DNA of 64,000 bases, taken from the NCBI GenBank assembly GCA_964531385.1, contig CAZHGC010000005.1:62001-126000 (forward strand), given 5' to 3'. This document shows, in pieces, positions 27,984-37,437 of the stretch. This stretch comes from MGBC114079 sp964531385. GTDB taxonomy: Bacteria; Bacillota; Clostridia; Lachnospirales; CAG-274. Under the pieces are notes generated by a model that saw only the letters and a list, made by a program, of their open reading frames with translations, was not told the origin of the DNA and searched no databases. The number at the start of each line of letters is the position of its first letter. Within the stretch, counting starts at the first letter, position 1. Made by a program: the position numbers and the translations under genes.

Positions 27984-28871
27984 ATGAACAAAGAAATTTT
28001 TGAGCAAGAACTTAAACAAAGCATATCGAAAATTGACGAAAGACTTGATTATCTTCTTGAAATTAAATATCCCGAGCAAATTTATGAAGCTATGAGATAT
28101 AGCGTTTTTGCCGGAGGAAAAAGGCTTAGACCGGTTTTGCTTTTGGCTTCTTGCCGAATGTTTGGCGGTAAAGACGAAGATGCTGTTGATTTTGCGTGTG
28201 CAATGGAAATGATTCATACTTATTCTCTTATACACGATGATTTGCCGGCAATGGATAATGATGATTTTCGAAGAGGAAAGCCAACTTGTCACAAACAATT
28301 TGGAGAGGCTTTGGCGATTTTGGCGGGTGATGCTCTTTTAAACAAAGCATATGAAGTTTTGGCGACTGCGGTTGTTTCCGGAAAAGATGAAAAATTTTCT
28401 AAAGCTTTTAAATTTATTGCGGATTATTCAGGCTCGTGCGGTATGGTTGGTGGGCAAGTTGTTGATGTTTTATCCGAAGGAAAACAAATTAATTCCGAAA
28501 CCCTTTTATATATTGATGAAAACAAAACAGCAGCCCTTATTAAAGCTGCGTTGAAGGCAGGAGCGGTTATTGGAAATGCAACGGAAGAGGAATTGACTCT
28601 TATTGAAAAAGTTGGTCAAAACGTTGGAATTGCTTTTCAAATTAAAGACGATATTCTTGATGTTACAAGCACAACAGAAGTTCTTGGAAAGCCTGTTTTC
28701 AGCGATGAAAAAAATGAAAAAGTTACACATATTACAATGTATGGAATTGACGAGGCTCAAAAAGAGCTTGAAAGGCTTACTGATGAGGCTTTGGAGATTA
28801 TTGCGGGCTTTGGAGAAAAAGGCGAATTTCTTTTTGAATACATTAAGAAACTTGTTGTTAGAATTAAATAA
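27984..28871 (+). CDS. ispA: Geranyl/farnesyl diphosphate synthase (short-chain polyprenyl synthase)
   Basis: Condenses isopentenyl diphosphate with allylic diphosphates to give farnesyl diphosphate. The first aspartate-rich motif is HDDLPAMDNDDFRRGKP, the second QIKDDILD. It is 295 residues, counted from ATG 27984, where GGAG at 27971-27974 is 9 bases upstream. An in-frame start at 27912 lies within xseB and is rejected. It starts 4 bases after xseB and is followed by dxs; the two feed the isoprenoid chain that supplies undecaprenyl phosphate. Confidence 0.94.
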   Translation: MNKEIFEQELKQSISKIDERLDYLLEIKYPEQIYEAMRYSVFAGGKRLRPVLLLASCRMFGGKDEDAVDFACAMEMIHTYSLIHDDLPAMDNDDFRRGKPTCHKQFGEALAILAGDALLNKAYEVLATAVVSGKDEKFSKAFKFIADYSGSCGMVGGQVVDVLSEGKQINSETLLYIDENKTAALIKAALKAGAVIGNATEEELTLIEKVGQNVGIAFQIKDDILDVTSTTEVLGKPVFSDEKNEKVTHITMYGIDEAQKELERLTDEALEIIAGFGEKGEFLFEYIKKLVVRIK

Positions 28872-28940
28872 TAATTTACAATATTTTTATTTTACTTTGT
28901 GTGTTTTGACTTTTAAAATTATTTTGAAAGCGGTAGTGTT

Positions 28941-30812
28941 ATGAAATATTTGGATAATGTTAATTTTCCTGAAGATTTGAAAAAATTTAATAGAAAAGAA
29001 CTTGAAGTTTTGGCGGAAGAAATAAGAGAATTTCTTATAAACTCTGTTGCAAAAACAGGGGGACATCTTGCTTCAAATTTGGGTGTTGTTGAACTTACGA
29101 TTGCCTTGCATTATTGTTTTAATTGCCCGAAAGATAAAATTGTTTGGGACGTTGGGCATCAAGCATATACTCATAAAATTTTGACAGGCAGAAAAGGAAT
29201 GTTTGGCTCACTTAGAAAAAAAGACGGGCTTAGCGGTTTTCCGAAAAGAGAGGAAAGCGACTATGACGCATTTGATACGGGGCATAGTTCAACTTCAATT
29301 TCTGCCGGATTGGGAATTGCTCAGGCAAGAGATTTGGCGGGAGAAAATTACAATGTTGTTTCAGTTATCGGTGATGGCTCTATGACCGGCGGTTTGGTTT
29401 ATGAAGCGTTGAACAATGCTGTAAGGAACAATAACAAATTTATTATTATTTTAAACGACAATCAAATGTCTATTTCTAAAAATGTTGGGGCTATGAGCCA
29501 ATATTTGAGTGAACTTCGTTCTGCTCCGAAATATCTTGAAGTTAAAAAAGATATTTCGGATTTGATTAAAAGTTTTCCTGTTTTGGGCAATAAACTTAAT
29601 CGTATTCTTGAAAAAACAAAAGACGGCATAAAATATGCTTTGCTTCCTTCGGTTATGTTTGAGCAACTTGGGGTTAAATACATTGGTCCGGTTGACGGGC
29701 ATAATATTAACAGCCTTATAAATGTTTTGAACAAAGTTAAGAAATTTGATAAACCGGTTTTAATTCACGTTTTGACTGTTAAGGGAAAAGGTTATGCAAA
29801 AGCGGAAGCCTTTCCGTCACGCTATCACGGAATTGGAAGTTTTGACGTTAAAACAGGAAAATCATTTTTGAAAAAAAGCGGAAAAACTTATTCTGAAATT
29901 TTTGGCGAAACCTTGTCACGCATTGCGGCGAAAAATAAAAAGGTTGCGGCGATTACTGCGGCAATGCCTTTGGGAACGGGATTGGACTTTTTTTCAAAAG
30001 CGTATCCGCAACGTTTTTTTGATGTTGGAATTGCGGAAGAACACGCTGTTACATTTGCTGCGGGGCTTGCTGTTAGAGGGATTATTCCTGTTTTTGCGGT
30101 TTATTCAACTTTTTTGCAAAGAGGTTATGACCAAATTTTACATGATGTTTGTGTTCAAAATCTTCACGTTGTTTTTGCTGTTGACAGAGCCGGAATTGTT
30201 GGCGATGACGGGGAAACACATCAAGGAATTTATGATTTGTCATATTTATCAAATATTCCCAATATGACAGTTATGGCTCCGAAAAACGCTCTTGAACTTG
30301 CCGGTATGCTTGAGTTTGCAATTAAATATGACGGACCTGTTGCAATCAGATATCCGAAAGGTCTTGCTTCCGAAGTTTTTTTGGACAAGCTTGAAAAAAT
30401 TGAAAAAGGAAAAGCAGAATATATTTTTAACGGAAAAGATATTTGCATAATTTTTGTTGGAAGTATGGCAGATACAGCTTTTGAGGTTTATAACAAGCTT
30501 GTTGAAAAAGGATATTTGCCGGCTTTGATTAATGCAAGATTTGTTAATCCGATTGATTTGGAACTTGTTGAAGATATTAGAGAAAATTTTGAATATGTTT
30601 TCACTATTGAGGACAACGTCTGTTCTGGCGGATTTGGAAGCAAGTTAAATCAAGCATTTGCCGATAATTTCGTTTTTGGAAAAAAAGTTTGCAATTTTTC
30701 TTTTCCTGATGTTTTTGTTGCTCAAGGAAGCAGGGCGGAAATTTTTGAAAAATATGGACTTGATGCGGACAGTATTTTTACAAAAGTTTCTGATTTTATT
30801 GAAAAATATTAG
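28941..30812 (+). CDS. dxs: 1-deoxy-D-xylulose-5-phosphate synthase
   Basis: Thiamine-diphosphate enzyme condensing pyruvate and glyceraldehyde-3-phosphate, the first step of the non-mevalonate isoprenoid pathway. The N-terminal module contains WDVGHQAYTHKILTGR and the cofactor motif GDGSMTGGLVYEALNN. The transketolase pyrimidine domain has DVGIAEEHAVTFAAGLA and DRAGIVGDDGETHQG. It has 623 residues, full length. Confidence 0.97.
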   Translation: MKYLDNVNFPEDLKKFNRKELEVLAEEIREFLINSVAKTGGHLASNLGVVELTIALHYCFNCPKDKIVWDVGHQAYTHKILTGRKGMFGSLRKKDGLSGFPKREESDYDAFDTGHSSTSISAGLGIAQARDLAGENYNVVSVIGDGSMTGGLVYEALNNAVRNNNKFIIILNDNQMSISKNVGAMSQYLSELRSAPKYLEVKKDISDLIKSFPVLGNKLNRILEKTKDGIKYALLPSVMFEQLGVKYIGPVDGHNINSLINVLNKVKKFDKPVLIHVLTVKGKGYAKAEAFPSRYHGIGSFDVKTGKSFLKKSGKTYSEIFGETLSRIAAKNKKVAAITAAMPLGTGLDFFSKAYPQRFFDVGIAEEHAVTFAAGLAVRGIIPVFAVYSTFLQRGYDQILHDVCVQNLHVVFAVDRAGIVGDDGETHQGIYDLSYLSNIPNMTVMAPKNALELAGMLEFAIKYDGPVAIRYPKGLASEVFLDKLEKIEKGKAEYIFNGKDICIIFVGSMADTAFEVYNKLVEKGYLPALINARFVNPIDLELVEDIRENFEYVFTIEDNVCSGGFGSKLNQAFADNFVFGKKVCNFSFPDVFVAQGSRAEIFEKYGLDADSIFTKVSDFIEKY

Positions 30813-30839
30813 TTGATTTTAAGGATTTGGGTTGGTTTT

Positions 30840-31649
30840 ATGTGTGATAAAGTTAGACTTGACATTGTTTTGAGGGAGCGTTTTGGATTTTCGAGAGAAC
30901 GTGCGAAAGAAGCTGTTGAAAAGGGTTATGTTTCTTCAAATGGTACGGTTTTTAAAAAGCCGAGCGAAAAAGTTCTTTCTGATATTGATATTGAAATTGA
31001 CGAAAAAGGTTATTTGAAATATGTTGGCAGAGGCGGGCTTAAACTTGAAAAGGCTTTTGAAACGTTTGATATTGATGTTTTTGGCAAAGTTTGTATCGAT
31101 GTTGGGGCTTCGACAGGTGGGTTTACGGATTGTATGCTTCAATATGGTGCAAAAAAAGTTTATTCGGTTGATGTTGGAACAGGGCAACTTGCTGAAATTT
31201 TGAAAAATAATCCGAAAGTTGTTTCTATGGAAAATACAAATATTTCTAATTTAACAAAAGGGGATTTTCCTCTTCAAATTGATTTTGCATCGGTTGATGT
31301 TTCTTTTGTTTCGCTTACAAAAATTTTAAGTTATGTTAGTGATATTTTGAGTGATGACGGGGAAGCAGTTGTTCTTATTAAACCGCAGTTTGAAGCAGGA
31401 CGTCAAAATATTAACAGAAAAGGCGTTGTTAAAAATCCGAAAGCTCAAAAAAATGTTATTAAAGCCATTTTTGCGTATGTTTCGCAAATTGGTTTTAAAG
31501 TTAAAAATTTATCTTTTTCGCCGATTAAAGGTTCGGAGGGAAATATTGAATTTATTCTTCATATTTCGAAAGATAATTCGGGAATTTTTTCGGTTGATTT
31601 TAATGATATTATCGAAAAGGTTGTTTTTGAAGCTAATCACAAGCTTTGA
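30840..31649 (+). CDS. tlyA: TlyA-family rRNA 2'-O-methyltransferase
   Basis: The N-terminal S4 RNA-binding domain (about residues 1-65, KVRLDIVLRERFGFSRERAKE) is followed by an FtsJ-like SAM methyltransferase domain with DVGASTGGFTDCMLQ. In mycobacteria TlyA methylates 16S and 23S rRNA and affects capreomycin sensitivity; Firmicute members are often annotated as hemolysin A. I start at ATG 30840 (269 residues, family length); an in-frame codon at 30813 would add a leader without support. The gene is in its usual place between dxs and nadK. Confidence 0.92.
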   Translation: MCDKVRLDIVLRERFGFSRERAKEAVEKGYVSSNGTVFKKPSEKVLSDIDIEIDEKGYLKYVGRGGLKLEKAFETFDIDVFGKVCIDVGASTGGFTDCMLQYGAKKVYSVDVGTGQLAEILKNNPKVVSMENTNISNLTKGDFPLQIDFASVDVSFVSLTKILSYVSDILSDDGEAVVLIKPQFEAGRQNINRKGVVKNPKAQKNVIKAIFAYVSQIGFKVKNLSFSPIKGSEGNIEFILHISKDNSGIFSVDFNDIIEKVVFEANHKL

Positions 31650-31685
31650 TTTTTATAAATTGTTGTTTTAAGTTAGGAGAATTTT

Positions 31686-32537
31686 ATGAACAAAGTTGGA
31701 TTTGTTGTAAATTTGGAAAAAGACCCGCTACTTTCTTATACAAAAAAGCTTGCGGAATATGTTTTGCAGCTTGGCTGTGAAGTTATTTTTTCGGAAGAAA
31801 TTCAAAAAAGCATTGGGCTTGGTTATGGTGTTGAAAATGTTGACGATATTTGCAAGAAATCTGATTTTGTTACGGTTTTGGGCGGTGACGGAACTATTTT
31901 GACCGTTGCAAGACGTGCTTGTATTTATAAAACGCCAATTCTTGGGATTAATTTGGGAACTTTGGGATATTTGGCAGATGTTGAAAAAAATGACGCATTT
32001 AAAGCTGTTGAAAAAGTTCTTAATAATGACTATTCCATTGAAAAAAGAATGATGATTGAAATATTTAAAGACGGAAAACCTCTTGAAAATTATTTGGGGC
32101 TTGCTCTTAATGAGGTTTGTATTAGAAACAACACTTTTTCGAGAATGATAAAATTTGAAATTGAAATAAACGGAGAGTTTATTGACAGCTATAAGGCAGA
32201 CGGTGTTATTGTTTCGACAGCAACGGGTTCAACAGCATATAATCTTGCGGCAGGCGGGCCTATTTTGAAGCCTGACACAGAGCTTATCTCCATTACTCAT
32301 TTATGTCCGCATACGTTATATGCAAGACCTTATGTTGTTTCGGGAAATGATATTATTAAAATTAGAAATTTTGAAAAAAACGTTGTTGTTTTTCTTGACG
32401 GACATGAAGTTGTTTCGGCAGAGGGCGAAAGTGAAATTACAATAAAACGTTCGGAATTTTCTACATATATCGTTAAAACCACAGGACTTGGATTTTATGA
32501 TATATTAAGGCGAAAAATGGTTGAAATCAGGAAGTGA
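31686..32537 (+). CDS. nadK: NAD kinase
   Basis: ATP- or polyphosphate-dependent phosphorylation of NAD+ to NADP+. The catalytic loop VLGGDGTILTVARR and the NAD-binding STATGSTAYNLAAGGPI are intact. It has 283 residues. TAGGAGA precedes ATG 31686. It ends 4 bases before argR; the tlyA-nadK-argR-recN order is standard for Firmicutes. Confidence 0.96.
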   Translation: MNKVGFVVNLEKDPLLSYTKKLAEYVLQLGCEVIFSEEIQKSIGLGYGVENVDDICKKSDFVTVLGGDGTILTVARRACIYKTPILGINLGTLGYLADVEKNDAFKAVEKVLNNDYSIEKRMMIEIFKDGKPLENYLGLALNEVCIRNNTFSRMIKFEIEINGEFIDSYKADGVIVSTATGSTAYNLAAGGPILKPDTELISITHLCPHTLYARPYVVSGNDIIKIRNFEKNVVVFLDGHEVVSAEGESEITIKRSEFSTYIVKTTGLGFYDILRRKMVEIRK

Positions 32538-32541
32538 ATTT

Positions 32542-32991
32542 ATGAAAATTAAACGTCAATCTAAAATTGTTGAACTTATACGTAAAAATGATATTGAAAC
32601 GCAAGAAGAACTTGCCGGACTTCTTAAAGATGCCGGTTTTGTTGTTACGCAAGCAACTATTTCGAGAGATATTCGGGAGCTTAAAATAACAAAAGTTACA
32701 GAGGGGAAAAAGCAAAAATATGCGGTTTTGTCTGATGACAATGTTGTTGTTTCCGAAAAGCTTATTCGAATTTTTAAAGATGCCGTTACACATATTGATT
32801 ATTCTCAGAATATTGTTGTTATTAAAACTCTTGACGGAATGGCTATGGCTGTTGCTGCAATTTTGGATTCAATGGATAATTCGGCGATTTTGGGAAGTAT
32901 TGCCGGAGATGATACGGTTTTTTGCGTTATAAAATCTGAGGAAAATGCTCATAATTTGATTGAGCAGCTTAAATCTGTTGTTCATAAGTGA
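32542..32991 (+). CDS. argR: Arginine repressor ArgR/AhrC
   Basis: Hexameric arginine-responsive regulator of 149 residues. The N-terminal winged helix-turn-helix runs through QEELAGLLKDAG and TQATISRDIRELKI. The C-terminal oligomerisation and arginine-binding domain ends with AILGSIAGDDTVFCVI, including the conserved GDDT. ATG 32542 is 8 or so bases after CAGGAAG. An earlier in-frame codon at 32521 lies inside nadK. No arginine biosynthesis genes are in the window, so targets lie elsewhere. Confidence 0.95.
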   Translation: MKIKRQSKIVELIRKNDIETQEELAGLLKDAGFVVTQATISRDIRELKITKVTEGKKQKYAVLSDDNVVVSEKLIRIFKDAVTHIDYSQNIVVIKTLDGMAMAVAAILDSMDNSAILGSIAGDDTVFCVIKSEENAHNLIEQLKSVVHK

Positions 32992-33014
32992 TTTGGTTGA
33001 AAAGGTGGTTATTT

Positions 33015-34703
33015 ATGATAGAACATTTGTACATAGAGAATGTTGCACTTATTGATAAAGTTAATATTGAATTTAACAAAGGTCTTAACATTCTTTCGGG
33101 AGAAACCGGAGCGGGAAAATCCATTATTATCGATTCTATTGGGTTTGCGGCAGGGCAAAGACCGGGAAAAGATTTTATAAAGCGAAACGCCGACAAGGCT
33201 GTTGTTGAACTTCTTATTTTTATTGAAGACGATTTTGTTTCCGAAGCTGTTTCGGAACTTGGAATAAATATTGATGATGATAATTGTATTCTTATTTCAA
33301 GGAGCGTTAATTCTTCGGGAAAAACTTCTTGCAAAATAAATGGGAAAAATGTTACGGTTGGTATGCTTAAAGAAATTTCGGCTATGCTTATCGATATTCA
33401 CGGACAACACGAATATCAATCGCTTTTAAATCCATCGAAACATATTGTTATTGTTGATAAATTTTGTGGTGAAAAACTTGAGGAGCTTAAAAACAAACTT
33501 TCGGAAAAATACAGAGCATATAAAAAAATTTTGTTGGAAATTAAAAATATTGACGGCGATGCAGAAGAGCGGGAAATTAAAATTGAATCTTATCAATTTC
33601 AAATTGATGAAATTGAGGGAGTTGGACTTAAAGAAAATGAAGAAGAAGAACTTATTGCAAGAAGAAAAATTTTGAGCAATTCTGAGAAAATTAAAAGTTA
33701 TGCGGATAACGTTCTTGAAGTTTTATACAGAAATGAAAATGTTTCTGTTTCTGATATGATTTCTTCGGCTTTGGATAATTTGTTTAAAATTGTTGAGCTT
33801 GACCCGCAAAAATCAAGTGTTTGCGATGAACTTGAAGGAATTTCGGCAGATATTGAAAACGTTGTCTCGGAAATGAGCGAATACAGCAACAGCATTGACA
33901 GCAATTCTGACGAACTTAATAACATTGAAGAACGTTTGGATATTATTTATCGATTGAAGAGAAAATATGGCGGAAACGTTAGAGAAATTATAAAATACGG
34001 AAACGAATTGAAAGAAAAGCTTAATTTTATTTTGAACAGCGAAGAAACTTTGAAAAAGCTTCTTGAAAAGAAAAAAAATGCCGAAACGGAAATTCGAAAA
34101 GTTTGCGATTTAATTTCTAAAGAAAGAAGAACTGTTTCTGACAAACTTCAGGCTAAAACAGAAAATATTTTAAAAGAGCTTGGAATGAAAAACGCACAAT
34201 TTAAAATTGATATTCAGAAAAAAGAAGAATTTAACACAAACGGCAGAGATAAAGTTGAGTTTTTGATTTCACCAAATTTGGGAGAAGATTTGAAGCCTTT
34301 GGCGAAAATTGCATCGGGCGGAGAAATGAGCCGAGTTATGCTTGCTATGAAAGTTGTTTTGGCAGATGCGGATACGGTTGAAACTTTTATTTTTGATGAA
34401 ATTGATACGGGTGTTAGCGGAAGAACAGCTCAACAGGTTGCACAAAAGCTTTCGGATTTGGGAAGAAAACACCAGATTTTATGTATTACTCATCTTCCTC
34501 AAATTGCAGCTATGGGTGACAGTCATTTTCTTATTGAAAAAACATCAAATTCTGAAAGTACGACAACTTCTATTTGCGAGCTTGACTATAAAAGGATTAT
34601 TTATGAAATTGCAAGACTTACGGGCGGTGTTGAAATTACAGATGCAACTTTGAAAGCTGCGGAAGAAATGAAACGTCTTGCTTTGAATTTGAGAAACAAC
34701 TGA
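33015..34703 (+). CDS. recN: DNA repair protein RecN
   Basis: SMC-like ATPase acting early in double-strand break repair. Walker A is GETGAGKSIIID near residue 32, followed by coiled-coil arms. The C-terminal half has ASGGEMSRVMLAMK, Walker B FIFDEIDTGVSG and the ITHLPQIAAMGDSHF block. It has 562 residues. ATG 33015 follows AAAGGTGG (33001-33008) by 6 bases. In many spore-forming Clostridia recN is followed by spoIVB and spo0A; here a lipoprotein gene follows instead. Confidence 0.95.
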   Translation: MIEHLYIENVALIDKVNIEFNKGLNILSGETGAGKSIIIDSIGFAAGQRPGKDFIKRNADKAVVELLIFIEDDFVSEAVSELGINIDDDNCILISRSVNSSGKTSCKINGKNVTVGMLKEISAMLIDIHGQHEYQSLLNPSKHIVIVDKFCGEKLEELKNKLSEKYRAYKKILLEIKNIDGDAEEREIKIESYQFQIDEIEGVGLKENEEEELIARRKILSNSEKIKSYADNVLEVLYRNENVSVSDMISSALDNLFKIVELDPQKSSVCDELEGISADIENVVSEMSEYSNSIDSNSDELNNIEERLDIIYRLKRKYGGNVREIIKYGNELKEKLNFILNSEETLKKLLEKKKNAETEIRKVCDLISKERRTVSDKLQAKTENILKELGMKNAQFKIDIQKKEEFNTNGRDKVEFLISPNLGEDLKPLAKIASGGEMSRVMLAMKVVLADADTVETFIFDEIDTGVSGRTAQQVAQKLSDLGRKHQILCITHLPQIAAMGDSHFLIEKTSNSESTTTSICELDYKRIIYEIARLTGGVEITDATLKAAEEMKRLALNLRNN

Positions 34704-34749
34704 TTGTTGGTGTTTTGATTTATTAAAATATAAATTTTGGAGGTTTTTT

Positions 34750-35643
34750 ATGAAATTTAAAATTTTATCTGCAATTGTTTTGGTTTGTTCTGTTTTTGTT
34801 GGCTGTGGGGAAGAAAACGGCGGTTTTGAAGAAACAACTGTTTTGGAAAACGTTTCTTTGCAGGGAGGCGAAGTTAACAGCAAAAATGCTTTGGAGAAAT
34901 ACAATAATGCCGTTGAAGCTCTTTTTAATTCGGATTCTTACACTCTTTCAGCAAACACTGCGTTGAACGTTTCGACGGGAGATAAAATAGGTGCTTGGGA
35001 AATGAGCGGAGAAATTAAAGCAAAAAATGATGATAATGGAGCAAAAGAAGCTGAACTTAAAACGAATTTTAATTTTAGCGATTTTAGCGAAGAAAATACT
35101 TTTTATTTTAAAGACGGTTTTTCGCACATTAACATTAATGGCAGTAAACAAAAGTATAAGGCTGAATTTAGCGATCTTTTGACGGAAGGAAATGCCAATA
35201 TTTTGAAGTTTACCGAAAAGGTTATTGCAAATGAACCGGTTGTTAAAAAAGTTGCTGAGGGATATAGGGTTGATTTTGATTTGAATGCGGCGGTTCTTCA
35301 GCAAGAAGTTCCTGACTTTATTCCTAAGCTTGCGGCATTTTTAAGAATTTCGGAATATGATTTTATTTTGAACAGATGTCAAGTTGTTTCGGTTATTGGT
35401 GATGACGGAAATTTGAAGTCTTGCAGTTTTGTTATTAAAGCAAAAGATACACTTTATGACGGAACAAGCGAAAAAGATTTTAAATCGTTTGAAGTTGATT
35501 GTGATATTGAAGTTAATATTAATGTTTTGGATATTGATAATACAGATTTTGAACTTCCAAATGATTTGAATTCTTATCAAGACGTTACTCCGACAAAAAA
35601 CGAAAGCAATATGGAAAAAACAACTTCGATAATTGCAAATTAA
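34750..35643 (+). CDS. Predicted lipoprotein of unknown function
   Basis: Secreted lipoprotein of 297 residues. The signal peptide (MKFKILSAIVLVCSVFVGC) ends in a lipobox with the modified cysteine at residue 19. The mature part is rich in beta-prone segments and acidic residues, with periodic sequences such as TLSANTALNVS and FNFSDFSEENTFYFKDGF that recall LolA/LppX-like or DUF6612-type beta-barrel halves. I do not recognise the family with confidence. GGAGG precedes ATG 34750. It is separated from tsaE by a good promoter, so it belongs to the recN transcript or stands alone. Confidence 0.8.
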   Translation: MKFKILSAIVLVCSVFVGCGEENGGFEETTVLENVSLQGGEVNSKNALEKYNNAVEALFNSDSYTLSANTALNVSTGDKIGAWEMSGEIKAKNDDNGAKEAELKTNFNFSDFSEENTFYFKDGFSHININGSKQKYKAEFSDLLTEGNANILKFTEKVIANEPVVKKVAEGYRVDFDLNAAVLQQEVPDFIPKLAAFLRISEYDFILNRCQVVSVIGDDGNLKSCSFVIKAKDTLYDGTSEKDFKSFEVDCDIEVNINVLDIDNTDFELPNDLNSYQDVTPTKNESNMEKTTSIIAN

Positions 35644-35672
35644 TTGCATTTTGATGCGGTAAGTTGTATAAT
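35644..35672 (+). promoter_or_regulatory. Sigma-A-type promoter for tsaE-tsaB-rimI
   Basis: TTGCAT (35644-35649), 17-base spacer, consensus TATAAT (35667-35672), about 55 bases before the tsaE start. It begins immediately after the lipoprotein stop codon. Confidence 0.65.
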
Positions 35673-35727
35673 AAAATTAATTTAACTGAACTTATAAATT
35701 TAATTGTTATTTTGGAAAGGAAAAATT

Positions 35728-36150
35728 ATGATTATTGAAGCTTTTTCTCCTGAAGATACACAGCAAGCGGGACTTTTGCTTGGAACGGAAGCAAAAAGAA
35801 CAGATGTTTTTTGTTTGACGGGTGATTTGGGAGTTGGAAAAACTATTTTTACAAAAGGATTTGCACAGGGTCTTCTTTTGGAAGAAGATATTACAAGCCC
35901 AACATTTACTATTGTTAATGAATATAAAGACGGCAGAATTCCTTTTTATCATTTCGATGTTTACAGGCTTAAAAGTTCTGACGAGGTTTTTGATTTGGGG
36001 TTTGATGAATATATATTTGGCAACGGTGTTTGTCTGATTGAATGGGCAGATATTATAAAAGATGCAATTCCTGACAATGCTATTTGGATTAACATTGAAA
36101 AGGATTTATCAAAAGGCGAAAACTATAGAATTATTAAGATTGATGAATAA
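35728..36150 (+). CDS. tsaE: tRNA t6A synthesis ATPase TsaE
   Basis: P-loop ATPase needed, with TsaB and TsaD, for N6-threonylcarbamoyl-adenosine at position 37 of ANN-decoding tRNAs. Walker A is GDLGVGKTIFTKGFAQGL, followed by SPTFTIVNEY and HFDVYRL, and a C-terminal LIEWADII block. It is 140 residues from ATG 35728 (GGAAAGG 7 bases upstream). It heads a short operon with tsaB and rimI. Confidence 0.94.
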   Translation: MIIEAFSPEDTQQAGLLLGTEAKRTDVFCLTGDLGVGKTIFTKGFAQGLLLEEDITSPTFTIVNEYKDGRIPFYHFDVYRLKSSDEVFDLGFDEYIFGNGVCLIEWADIIKDAIPDNAIWINIEKDLSKGENYRIIKIDE

Positions 36151-36167
36151 TTACAGAGGTGCTTTTT

Positions 36168-36872
36168 ATGAAAATTCTTGCTATTGATACAACTTCTCTT
36201 GCGGCGAGCGTTGCTCTTGTTGATGAAACAAAAACCATTGCCGAATTTACAACAAATTTTAAAAAAACTCATTCGCAAACAATTATGCCTATGATTGACT
36301 ATTTGAAAAATATGGTTGAACTTAATTTTGATGAAGTTGATTACATTGCTTGTTCAAGTGGGCCTGGCTCTTTTACCGGTCTTCGAATTGGTGCGGCAAC
36401 GGCAAAGGGGCTTGCTTTTGCTTTGAATAAAAAAATTGTTCCCGTTCCGACGCTTGACGCTCTTGCATATAATGTTTTTATGAATGAAAATATTATTGTT
36501 CCGATTATGGACGCAAGAAGAGGGCAAGTTTATACCGCTTTTTACACTTGGAATAAAAATGAATTTCAAAGAATTAGCGATTATATGGCAGAAGATATTA
36601 ACGTTGTTCTTGAAAAAATCGATAAACTTGGGAAAAAAGCTTTATTTCTTGGTGACGGGGTTGATGTTCACAGAGATGCAATAACCAAATTTGATGAAAA
36701 GCATATGTTTGTTTCACCGAATTCAAATGCACAAAGAGCTTCAACTGTTGGGGCTTTGGCAATTAATTATGCTAAGAACGGGCTTTTTGTTAATTCATTT
36801 GACTTTGAAATAACTTATTTAAGAAAATCTCAAGCTGAAAGAGAATATGACGAAAGGGAAAAGCTTAAATGA
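36168..36872 (+). CDS. tsaB: tRNA t6A synthesis protein TsaB
   Basis: Inactive Kae1/ASKHA-fold partner of TsaD. It begins MKILAIDTTSLAASVALVD and carries the conserved SSGPGSFTGLRIGAATAKGLA-type loop (quoted region about 36354-36420). It is 234 residues, counted from ATG 36168; a codon nine bases upstream is in frame but lacks spacing to AGAGGTG. The final ATGA overlaps rimI. TsaD itself is not in the window. Confidence 0.93.
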   Translation: MKILAIDTTSLAASVALVDETKTIAEFTTNFKKTHSQTIMPMIDYLKNMVELNFDEVDYIACSSGPGSFTGLRIGAATAKGLAFALNKKIVPVPTLDALAYNVFMNENIIVPIMDARRGQVYTAFYTWNKNEFQRISDYMAEDINVVLEKIDKLGKKALFLGDGVDVHRDAITKFDEKHMFVSPNSNAQRASTVGALAINYAKNGLFVNSFDFEITYLRKSQAEREYDEREKLK

Positions 36873-37342
36873 TAAAAATTATTGATGCTTCAAAAGAGCA
36901 TATTGACGGTATTTTTCAAATTGAGATTAGTTGTTTTGATGAGCCATGGTCGAAAACATCTTTTGAAAAAGAAATAAAAGAAAATAAATTTGCAATTTAT
37001 GTTGTGGCTTTTGATGATTGCCAAAATAAAGTTGTTGGTTATGGCGGAATGTGGCACGTTGTTAATGAGGGGCATATTACAAATATTGCTGTTTCGGAAG
37101 AATATAGACGGCAAGGGATTGGCTTTAAAATAATTGAAAGACTTACCGAAATTGCAAAAGAAAAAGAAATGATTGGTCTTACTCTTGAAGTTAGGCGGGG
37201 AAATCAAACCGCTATGAGCTTGTATCGAAAAACAGGGTTTATAATATCGGGGATTAGGCCTGAATATTATTCGGCAACGAAAGAAGATGCAATTATTATG
37301 TGGAAATATTTAATTCCCGAGGAAGAAATTGAAAATAATTGA
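36869..37342 (+). CDS. rimI: Ribosomal protein S18-alanine N-acetyltransferase-like (RimI)
   Basis: GNAT acetyltransferase of 157 residues with the acetyl-CoA loop YRRQGIGFKII and the RimI hallmark LEVRRGNQTAMSLYRKTGF. It overlaps tsaB by the ATGA junction, the classical tsaE-tsaB-rimI arrangement. Its function is assigned from family and context; other N-terminal acceptor proteins cannot be excluded. Confidence 0.92.
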   Translation: MIKIIDASKEHIDGIFQIEISCFDEPWSKTSFEKEIKENKFAIYVVAFDDCQNKVVGYGGMWHVVNEGHITNIAVSEEYRRQGIGFKIIERLTEIAKEKEMIGLTLEVRRGNQTAMSLYRKTGFIISGIRPEYYSATKEDAIIMWKYLIPEEEIENN

Positions 37343-37437
37343 TTTTATTTGGGCGGTTGGATTTTTCAATAGCCCATTAAATAAATGTGAGTGTTTTTTA
37401 TTACTTGCGTATTATTTTATATTGAGAGGTGAGAAAA

